64,000 nt of DNA from Chryseobacterium sp. GVT01B (GTDB lineage: Bacteria; Bacteroidota; Bacteroidia; Flavobacteriales; Weeksellaceae): assembly GCF_019970045.1 (NCBI RefSeq), contig NZ_JAHXYI010000001.1, positions 186,001 through 250,000 of the forward strand, given 5' to 3'. A model generated the notes under the pieces. The model had not been told where the DNA came from, did not search any database, and saw only the letters and a program-made list of their open reading frames with translations. Both the position numbers and the translations under genes were made by a program. Below are positions 58,201 to 64,000 of the stretch, in pieces (position 1 is the first letter of the stretch; each line of letters opens with the position of its first letter).

Positions 58201-58869
58201 AATTGTATTTCCTATATGTCAGACAGAGCTGCAAATTCTATCCATGGTTATGGTTTGTCAGGTTTGACACAAGGAAGTTCATTCACAGATTATGAAACCA
58301 AGTTGTTTAAAGATCTTGATCAGTATGCAGCTTTTGTAAAATTCATGGAGCAGGCTTTTGAATGGGAAAACTTATCCTATTATCTGTACCCTTATTATTG
58401 GGGGAATAAGCAAAACTGGTCAGATTTATATAAAGCAGAGAATACAGATCCTGTTTTCAAGGCATTTTTACAAAGTGGTATGGCCAGAGTGGTTGCTACG
58501 GTGCGCCCTGGCTTTGAGACTGCTGTACAATTTTATTTAGCAACTGGAAAGATCTGGAATGGTGGAGAAGTTCCTGTAATCGGAAATGACCTTTATTTAT
58601 CAATTGTAGATGAAATGAAGCAGCCAAAAGGGAAAAAACATGGAAAACCATGGATCACCAGACTTCCTACTACTTTAAATATTCTTCAGGCAGAAAGTAT
58701 TGGACTGAAAGTCGCTCACGCATTGCCATTTACTACCGAGAATCCAGATGATTTTGAAGTGCCTTCCGAAGTAATTACTGAAGACAGATTCAATTTCGAA
58801 CCTAACAATAACCTCCTTGGAGTAGAATCACTGGAAGGACAGAAAGTTATTTCAGGAGACTGGAAATAA
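55225..58869 (+). CDS. Very large protein of unknown function, carrier candidate of the toxin locus
   Basis: A 1214-residue protein without a signal peptide. Residues about 235-300 are a charged coiled-coil-like helix (KIDKYEALKKNLSTIERLYK onward). Near residues 578-610, GEVAHIENIMAREYREKSTR then RLRRSEN is followed by Thr/Ser/Glu-rich sequence, a helical part and a Gly/Ser/Asn-rich part (FGVNASYDGGSYNIN). Near residues 720-760 lie HGFDNKKGDKHVVGVYRWVD and YGKRMMFEFMIPEPA. I believe these segments recur in large hypothetical proteins of many phyla, but I cannot name a function. Context suggests a structural or delivery component. Confidence 0.8.
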   Translation: MNEMENNTTGAPVENTPSQTLFRFVSLRSPELSDDTQQDKRFIVIPQDLKNDNAFYVPVVNGTGLKQKLLQTCAANYVNNPERISTDPNSLNSLEGFKRTYKAYYAFGTWLAKNKNTCTYEEVIAKKAVLIDPQAAPVAPPMIGLWNNLIYQVVTQKDFYVKEVVMQQLLAHHIISVSNEEQMKTALEARVVLPKELMMEDEIISTSQAVSRMVADGPKETFPTEEMKRQQFISAAKIKIDKYEALKKNLSTIERLYKAEYQKEYTAREEAYQNEIAPIIEEYNREVIANRDKYCQVRNPDVKYDLADPCQQIPSIPEPVLPKFNFQFRPEIEADSLLRAIKPENLDALFDVLGYNFQTDLEKARSAESNSLNLNNLLEGRNTFSEIDFLVKEAVERSNNIIVENTDTYNEAYSSIGGVFIPVARTIAVPFTYQICPKYVHQGFTFDMALTVPDSSWEVNNISYTLTPNNGSSDFNSDYFMKSRSGNTIFLNDLCMPGLDLNTIQDASLSIKIMFTNGKLANIYANKLQARSCLSDKFLLEVEEDEPVKTDDENNFIPSGFGFKQIGIADYLKVEQTTHAYVEGEVAHIENIMAREYREKSTRRLRRSENTTTTSSDTEREQLTDTTTATRFEMQNEIAKMMQEASDSNTQFGVNASYDGGSYNINTSMALGNASHSSRDESTRQATTQAQDITSRAMDRIVTKVHEERIEKIIEEFEENNTHGFDNKKGDKHVVGVYRWVDKLMKNQIYDYGKRMMFEFMIPEPAKLHLLGMTKSKFVKPEDPRTSDVMPMKDFSALSNETTLKYWISKYNVEIENFLQNNIKVTKGFAYGRDKAPDMSETGGASSAIGLQDVVKIPEGYISTEYSISGGGKEYVSSLLNINIADQRIVSGITTPGFSKTGTFVGYTGDVSVSISTDRFYSFETSLSITCILTEDAKKQWQLKTFKAIIDAYEVALIEYNNAVSEEENKASAIKDSNPNFYRQIENTVLRKNCISYMSDRAANSIHGYGLSGLTQGSSFTDYETKLFKDLDQYAAFVKFMEQAFEWENLSYYLYPYYWGNKQNWSDLYKAENTDPVFKAFLQSGMARVVATVRPGFETAVQFYLATGKIWNGGEVPVIGNDLYLSIVDEMKQPKGKKHGKPWITRLPTTLNILQAESIGLKVAHALPFTTENPDDFEVPSEVITEDRFNFEPNNNLLGVESLEGQKVISGDWK

Positions 58870-58899
58870 AATAGTTATTAACCTAAAAAAAATAAAAAA

Positions 58900-60477
58900 A
58901 TGCCAATTATAGGAAAAATTATACGTGTCAATGAATTACCTCCCATTGGAGAAAGGGAAACGAATGCTATTTACCAGGTGGCAGCTCCGGGTTCCCTGTC
59001 TTATACGGATTATGCCGTTGATGAAAACGGAGATTTAAAAACCCATGCCGTTGTTGATGGAACTATTCCTCTGGAGTTAGCTGATAGCCATGTCAGTATT
59101 TCAAATGCTGACCTTTTAGCAGAAGGAATAGCAAGCCAGGCTCAGTATAATATCAAAACAACAGAGAAATTAGCTAAGAAACTAGAAATTCCTCTGACAG
59201 ATGGGAATGCCCAGGATTATCCTAAAATCATAGGATTGAATGATAATGGAAATGTTGCCAAACTTCCGGCAGGTGATCTGGGAAAGAATATGATGAATGC
59301 AAACCTGTCCAACAGTGCAGCAAGAAGTCATACCCTTAATGCTTCATTTTCAATCAATACCTTAGGAAATCCCTATGTATTATCTGGGTTACCCAATAAG
59401 AATTCTGATACTGCCAATTTTCAAAAAGTTATGGTTCAAAATACCAGTGGTTTAAACGCTGTGGTAGACAGTAAAAACCTACTGTTGGAAATGCCCAATC
59501 AAATGACGGAAGCTGAAAGATTAGTATGGAAAACGAAAATGAACGGAGGTTGGAGCACTGACACGATGAGTGTAGCTGTTATATCACCACCAATTGTGGA
59601 TAAAACAGACAGACCGTTTTGGATCAACTTAAAAGGAGCGAATTTAAACCTTCCATCCACCAGCTTTAAAGTGGAGTTATGTACCCAGGATAGTGTTTCT
59701 GCTGATACAGCTACTGTTGTTACCGCAATCCCAGGTTCCCAGGTTCAGTTGTACACCAATGGAATTGACTTAACATTCTATTACAATTTCAAAAATATTC
59801 CTGTAGGAGAATATAAAATCAGATTGTGGAATGGTGTAGCGTGGTATCTGACAAGCTTTACCATCCGTGTAGTAAGCCAGATACAGCGTATTGCTCTCAA
59901 TAACATTGTTTGGGAACAGAAAATATACAATAATGCAGTATCGCCCGCCATTACACAGGCAGGAGCTGCTGTAAGCTATAGTTCTGACAGTAATGTTAAG
60001 GAACTTGCCGATGATTCAACTTTCATTGCAGCCAGAAAGACAAATCAACTGATTGGGGCAGATGAAGATTTTTACATGAGTGTTGAAATTACAGGTAAAA
60101 CAGCAACAATTGGCGGGCCTAATGGTTTCGGAACAATGACTCATTTTGTTGGATTAGTAAATGCAGCCAACGGAGTAGACTTATTAAATCAAACAGTTGC
60201 AAACGTTAGGCTGGTTCAATCTTACTGGTATCCTATGGGAAAAATATTCCCTGATAATTCAGCCGAAGCAGTCACTACTGCGGAGCCCACTTATGCCCTT
60301 AATGCAACATTTATAAGACGTGGGGGAAGCTGGACGGTTATTGTCAATTTCAATAATAAGACAGTCACCTATACCAAAACAGGATATACAGGCCCGGTTG
60401 CCTTTGGAATGTACAATATGAACACAATGGGAAATACAGGGGTAAGCGCTAATATCGTTGAATTGTATAAACTATAA
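58900..60477 (+). CDS. Fibre-like protein of unknown function
   Basis: A 525-residue protein with no signal peptide. The N-terminus, MPIIGKIIRVNELPPIGERE followed by a VYQVA-type strand and TDYAVDENGDLKTHAVVDG, resembles the head of phage tail fibres and related flavobacterial proteins. The middle (about 225-330) is an Ig-like beta domain (FWINLKGANLNLPSTSFKVE), and the last 190 residues form a jelly-roll-like beta region (VWEQKIYNNAVSPAITQAGA). It starts 30 bases after the 1214-residue gene. It might bind a surface or be a spike/fibre part. It ends at a terminator. Confidence 0.72.
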   Translation: MPIIGKIIRVNELPPIGERETNAIYQVAAPGSLSYTDYAVDENGDLKTHAVVDGTIPLELADSHVSISNADLLAEGIASQAQYNIKTTEKLAKKLEIPLTDGNAQDYPKIIGLNDNGNVAKLPAGDLGKNMMNANLSNSAARSHTLNASFSINTLGNPYVLSGLPNKNSDTANFQKVMVQNTSGLNAVVDSKNLLLEMPNQMTEAERLVWKTKMNGGWSTDTMSVAVISPPIVDKTDRPFWINLKGANLNLPSTSFKVELCTQDSVSADTATVVTAIPGSQVQLYTNGIDLTFYYNFKNIPVGEYKIRLWNGVAWYLTSFTIRVVSQIQRIALNNIVWEQKIYNNAVSPAITQAGAAVSYSSDSNVKELADDSTFIAARKTNQLIGADEDFYMSVEITGKTATIGGPNGFGTMTHFVGLVNAANGVDLLNQTVANVRLVQSYWYPMGKIFPDNSAEAVTTAEPTYALNATFIRRGGSWTVIVNFNNKTVTYTKTGYTGPVAFGMYNMNTMGNTGVSANIVELYKL

Positions 60478-60508
60478 CCTATATCAAACTTTTGAGATAA
60501 AATCAATA

Positions 60509-60538
60509 AAAAGGCAGAGCCTTAAAATTCTGCCTTTT
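60509..60538 (+). terminator. Terminator after the fibre-like gene
   Basis: AAAAGGCAGA pairs with TCTGCCTTTT around a 10-base loop. Confidence 0.7.
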
Positions 60539-60597
60539 AATCAAACAGGATCTATGATTTTATAGACACTATTATTTAACAGCAAAATTTTAAAACA

Positions 60598-61104
60598 ATG
60601 AAAGAAAAATTATTAATACCTCAGCAGGTACAGCAACTTTTAAACGAAATCGAAGCTACAGATCTTAACTTAGGGGAAATTCAGATCACTGAACATCCTT
60701 TACTTCCATCTTTTAACAGGTTTATCAGAATCAATAAAATGGTAGTAGACACAGACCTGCCAAGAACCTATCTTTTTTATCAGCAGATTTTAAGAAATAA
60801 AGAAACCAATGAAATAGAACCTTCCAACCTTCCAACTCCGGAATGGATGATTGGAGAAGAAGAATGGTCAAGCCTTAGAGATGAAAACTTTGACAGAATA
60901 TTTGTTCCTGTAGTAGAAGAAGAGACACAAAATCCTTTGCTGGATGAGGAAGGGAACCCTAAAACCACTATCCTCAAAGTGAATACTCATCATTACATGC
61001 TTTGGCTTGTTAAGAACAATAAAGTAGGTTTTCTGGATCTTCTGAAAAGCTATTTACAGGAATTTGTAGAAACCAAAAGTATTGAGCTGAACAGGCTTTC
61101 TTAA
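60598..61104 (+). CDS. Protein of unknown function in the toxin locus
   Basis: A 168-residue soluble, acidic protein. No signal peptide or membrane segment. It starts with an amphipathic helix (LLIPQQVQQLLNEIEATDLN) and has a strand-rich middle with an acidic loop (VVEEETQNPLLDEEGNP). I do not recognise it. The neighbours suggest an adaptor or structural part of the same system. Confidence 0.7.
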   Translation: MKEKLLIPQQVQQLLNEIEATDLNLGEIQITEHPLLPSFNRFIRINKMVVDTDLPRTYLFYQQILRNKETNEIEPSNLPTPEWMIGEEEWSSLRDENFDRIFVPVVEEETQNPLLDEEGNPKTTILKVNTHHYMLWLVKNNKVGFLDLLKSYLQEFVETKSIELNRLS

Positions 61105-61133
61105 TACATTGATTATTAAATGATCATTCTACT

Positions 61134-61160
61134 GGCAGGGCGTTAAAGCCCTGCCTTTAT
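61134..61160 (+). terminator. GC-rich hairpin before the second toxin gene
   Basis: GGCAGGGC (61134-61141) pairs with GCCCTGCC (61148-61155), then TTTATT. It may end or weaken transcription from the gene at 60598. Confidence 0.6.
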
Positions 61161-61179
61161 TCACCTTAAAAATCACAAA

Positions 61180-63360
61180 ATGAGTTTAGAAATTTTAAAT
61201 AATCCTCTATTGAGGAACATCACGGATTTCGCAAATAATCCTGATTCCTCCGGGACAATTTTTCCGAATCAGGAATCTCCTCCAGAATTAAAACAAAAAA
61301 CCTCAAGGCAAATTGCCAATACCTACTACGGAGGAAAACCCGTTGTAGACGGTAATGGATTTCAGATCTATTCGGATGATCCTGTATTTGGAGGAAATAT
61401 CGAAGAAGTTGTTGTGTACAAAAGCAGATTCAGCCAGACCATAGCCGGAGTTGATGTTGTTCTTTTTGCCAGTACAAACGGAGCTTTTCTTTTGCAGCGT
61501 TATTTGGAAGCATTACCCAATAGCAATGAACTGATTCTATTTTTAGAAATTGATGACCGTTACAATCATAATACGGTAATGCGTGCTGTAGCGGGAGCAG
61601 GGCTTACAAATAAAAAGGATATGTCTTTTGCAGACATTCTCAGTTTTACAAGAAAACATGAGGTAACCGTTACGCCAAAATCACTCAAAAATCTTATTGA
61701 AAAAGGTATTTACAGAAATAAAATAGATTTTATAAGCTGGTTTCTGGGTTTGAAAGATAAAAGCATTGGAGAAATATTCAGTTTTTTTAAGCAGGAAGCT
61801 TTAGAAGCAGCTTCAACTTTTTTTACAAAAGGTATTGCCGAAAACATAGTCAAACTAAGGATCTCAGAAAATGGATGGAATCCCAGTCCCAAAGAAGGAG
61901 AATACGATCCTGCTTTTATTCCGGAGGTATTTTATAAAGAGATAAAAGATTTTTATGAACATAAAGCCTCTCAGAATCCTTATGAAAATCTTGCAGGGCA
62001 GAAAAAAATAAATGCCAAAATTGTAAAATCTTTTTTTGAAAGCATCAACGAAGCAAAAGAAGTTTTTAATAGTCTGCTGAAAAACGCTGAAACTTTCTTC
62101 CCCGCTTTTATCTATAAAAGAATCAACAAATCCCTGACCTTCTTTTTTAACCAGATCAACAAACTGGAGAAATTCATTGCAGATCCGCTCACCGGAATGC
62201 AGCATATTGTTTACAGAAACTATCAGATTGCCAATGCTTTTCTTTGTGGAATCTATAACAGTTTGATTGATATTATTGCGGGAATTTTCTCCATCATCGG
62301 CTTTATCTTCAAAGCAGTCGCCGCAATGGATAAAGTGAATGACAGAAAAGTAGAATACGGTGAAATGTTTCTGGAATTAATGGAAGACCTGTTTGAAGGT
62401 ATTCTTACCTTTGATTATGTAGAGTTCTTTAAGCAATGTATTACCTTCCAGCTCAAAACCATTATCCGTCTGGTAAAGTGGGTGGAAGAAAAGATTCCTC
62501 AGATCATGCTGGAAAAAGCAGCTTACTATTATGGCTATATCATTGGGATTATTATTGATATTATTGTGGAAACACTTCTTACAGGTGGAACAGTAGCAGT
62601 CGCCAAGCTGGCCAAATCCGTAGAAAGCTTTATCCTAAATCCGCTGGAAAAGATCACCAAGGCGATTACAACAGCTGAGAACGCTCTCAACAGGATTATA
62701 GAATTTATTCGAATGATTCTTCGTGAATTTAAAAAAGGATCAAAAGAAATTTTTTCTAAATTAGAAAAGATTTTAAATGAGGTCTTTGGCTTTGGAGAAG
62801 AGGTTGCGGATCATGGTTTGTCTCCTAAACAGAAGATGGCGAAGGACAAGCAGAAGAGGATTCAGGAGAAAATAGACAAAAAGAAAAATGTAGAAAAAAA
62901 ATCTTTAGATGAAATAGAAGGGGGCGGAATAAGTAAAAAATTATTTTCTATTTGGAAAGTTAATTTGCAGGAAGGAAAATTTAATTGTGCAAACTGTGCT
63001 ATTGCAACAGATGCTATATTAGCAGGAAAGCCAGCATCTGCATTACCCTATACAATTCAGAAACGATTTAGAAATGGGAAATGGGAAAATTATGTTTCTT
63101 TACATGAAGGTACAAAGCCTATAATTTTAGAGAAAGAATTCGGAACTAAGTTTTCAAACTGGACAACTAATTTAAATGACTTAATAAAAGATTTAAAACC
63201 AGGTAGAAGAGGAATTATTTTTGGATATAAAGAAGGAACAAATATGGGACATTACTTTAATGTAATTAATGAAAACGGAGTGATTAAATTTCTTGATGGA
63301 CAAAAAGGGAAAAGAGCAAAATTAATATACGATTATTATCAATTTTTACCAACAAACTAA
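61180..63360 (+). CDS. Polymorphic toxin-like protein with a C-terminal papain-like domain
   Basis: A 726-residue protein without a signal peptide. It has two hydrophobic helical regions, about residues 353-382 (LIDIIAGIFSIIGFIFKAV) and 451-480 (YYGYIIGIIIDIIVETLLTG). A highly charged Lys/Glu linker near 545-580 precedes a C-terminal domain of about 120 residues: Cys603 or Cys606 (NCANCAIATDAI), His691 (GHYFNVI) and Asp706 (FLDGQKG), the order of papain-like Tox-PL deamidase or protease toxins. Base composition turns sharply more AT-rich at the linker, typical of swapped toxin tips. The next gene looks like its immunity partner. Confidence 0.78.
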   Translation: MSLEILNNPLLRNITDFANNPDSSGTIFPNQESPPELKQKTSRQIANTYYGGKPVVDGNGFQIYSDDPVFGGNIEEVVVYKSRFSQTIAGVDVVLFASTNGAFLLQRYLEALPNSNELILFLEIDDRYNHNTVMRAVAGAGLTNKKDMSFADILSFTRKHEVTVTPKSLKNLIEKGIYRNKIDFISWFLGLKDKSIGEIFSFFKQEALEAASTFFTKGIAENIVKLRISENGWNPSPKEGEYDPAFIPEVFYKEIKDFYEHKASQNPYENLAGQKKINAKIVKSFFESINEAKEVFNSLLKNAETFFPAFIYKRINKSLTFFFNQINKLEKFIADPLTGMQHIVYRNYQIANAFLCGIYNSLIDIIAGIFSIIGFIFKAVAAMDKVNDRKVEYGEMFLELMEDLFEGILTFDYVEFFKQCITFQLKTIIRLVKWVEEKIPQIMLEKAAYYYGYIIGIIIDIIVETLLTGGTVAVAKLAKSVESFILNPLEKITKAITTAENALNRIIEFIRMILREFKKGSKEIFSKLEKILNEVFGFGEEVADHGLSPKQKMAKDKQKRIQEKIDKKKNVEKKSLDEIEGGGISKKLFSIWKVNLQEGKFNCANCAIATDAILAGKPASALPYTIQKRFRNGKWENYVSLHEGTKPIILEKEFGTKFSNWTTNLNDLIKDLKPGRRGIIFGYKEGTNMGHYFNVINENGVIKFLDGQKGKRAKLIYDYYQFLPTN

Positions 63361-63368
63361 AATAAATT

Positions 63369-63722
63369 ATGTATACAAAAGAAGAAGCAAAAGCAAAGAT
63401 GCAACGCTTTGTTGATTATCAAAATAAGTTAATAATATGGAATGATATGGGAGAGCCTGATATAATAATCTATGACCAACTTACAGAAGAACATTCTTTT
63501 GGTTGGATATTTTATTGGCAGGTAAAGGATATTAAAGATAATTTCTCTAATGTCTTAGCAGGAAATGGTCCTATTATTATTGAGAAAGATACACTAAATG
63601 TATATAAAATGATGACTGCTATTTCTGTGGAAGAAAATATTATGCTTTATAAAAAGGATAAAAATAAATTATTACAGTTGGAAGAAGATCAGGATGGATT
63701 TTTTGATCCGGTGAATTTGTAA
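63369..63722 (+). CDS. Imm35/YrhB-like immunity protein
   Basis: A 117-residue soluble protein. SFGWIFYWQVKDIKDNFSNV then LAGNGPIIIEKDTLNVYKM is the core of the YrhB domain, listed as immunity protein 35, which often accompanies papain-like toxins. It begins eight bases after the toxin stop. It should bind and block the neighbouring toxin domain in the producing cell. Confidence 0.8.
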   Translation: MYTKEEAKAKMQRFVDYQNKLIIWNDMGEPDIIIYDQLTEEHSFGWIFYWQVKDIKDNFSNVLAGNGPIIIEKDTLNVYKMMTAISVEENIMLYKKDKNKLLQLEEDQDGFFDPVNL

Positions 63723-63789
63723 ACGCTAGAACTGCTACTGAAACAAGTTGTAAATTTTCAGTTTAAACAGGTTCAATTTAAAATAAGTT

Positions 63790-64000
63790 ATGAAGAAAAT
63801 ATTAATACTATTTATTTTACTGTCATTTAAAGGTTATTCAGCAAAAATAGATTTTAATGACCCTAATTTTAAAAGTAAACTTTTACTTGAAAAAGTAGCC
63901 AAGGATATAAATGAAAAATATATCATTATTGATCAGAATAATGATAAAGAAATAGACGAAAATGAAGCCGAAAAAATATTTTATTTAGATATTTCCAATT
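63790..64000 (+). CDS. Secreted protein, 5' part only
   Basis: The gene runs off the window; 70 residues are visible. A signal peptide (KKILILFILLSFKGYSAK) is followed by IDFNDPNFKSKLLLEKVAKD and DQNNDKEIDENEAEKIFYLD, the pattern that opens many Bacteroidota leucine-rich-repeat proteins, with an EF-hand-like DxNxDxEI loop. The rest is outside the window, so domain content is not known. It may be another immunity or surface gene of the same locus. Confidence 0.65.
   Translation, partial: MKKILILFILLSFKGYSAKIDFNDPNFKSKLLLEKVAKDINEKYIIIDQNNDKEIDENEAEKIFYLDISN

Noticed and set aside
1..64000. CRISPR arrays, complete insertion sequences, prophage structural genes, rRNA genes
   Set aside because: None was seen: no regular spaced repeats, transposase, integrase, capsid or terminase gene. 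Only the fibre-like gene at 58900 is phage-reminiscent.

Overview
The window reads as chromosome from a low-GC Bacteroidota bacterium of the Flavobacteriia, most like Chryseobacterium or a near relative in the Weeksellaceae. The grounds are the TAnnTTTG -7 promoter elements upstream of many genes, flavobacterial versions of housekeeping proteins (FolC, MutS, FbaA, AccD, PepT, a fused nucleoside-recognition protein), many secreted proteins with signal peptides ending in AQ or SQ, and families of short intergenic palindromes. Genus is inference; no rRNA gene is present.

About 1-29,300 is mostly housekeeping: sufE, two sugar transferases, a tandem pair of identical tRNA-Val(UAC) genes, folC, a TolC-type efflux protein, a SprT-like protease, a mannose-1-phosphate guanylyltransferase, bcp and nth divergent from one compact promoter region, a DUF885 lipoprotein, an exbB-exbD-tonB operon, accD, fbaA, a CBS-domain gene with NAD kinase, an SpoU methyltransferase, a bestrophin and mutS. 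A promoter plus terminator at about 21,968-22,073 enclose no reading frame and predict a small RNA.

At 29,368-30,264, just after mutS, lie four tiny minus-strand genes missed by a 60-residue cutoff. They encode paralogous 51-55 residue peptides with a shared KRKL(T/S)K(S/A)(E/Q)LK leader ending in a GG-like site and a core with four cysteines ending in CC. They form two two-gene units, each behind a nearly identical 32-bp promoter. A fifth, unrelated eight-cysteine peptide sits at 44,345. Two exported thioredoxin-like genes follow the four-gene cluster on the other strand.

About 31,600-52,175 returns to general functions: a YARHG lipoprotein operon, an alpha/beta hydrolase, a flavoprotein, a thioesterase, thiL, an AraC regulator followed by an MFS exporter, a LytS/LytTR-type two-component pair, pepT, an HMG-CoA lyase-like protein, a thiosulfate/3-mercaptopyruvate sulfurtransferase and a five-gene operon including csaA-like and sufT-like genes.

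From about 52,200 to the right edge the DNA is accessory. All genes point the same way. An AT-rich ADP-ribosyltransferase-type toxin and putative immunity gene come first, then a 1214-residue protein of unknown function, a 525-residue fibre-like protein, a 168-residue protein, a 726-residue protein with a papain-like C-terminal toxin domain, an Imm35/YrhB-like immunity gene and the start of a secreted protein. A 38-bp sequence is repeated before the first toxin gene and before the 1214-residue gene, tying the two parts together. I read this as a polymorphic-toxin locus with an uncharacterised carrier; this is the best candidate in the window for an undescribed system.
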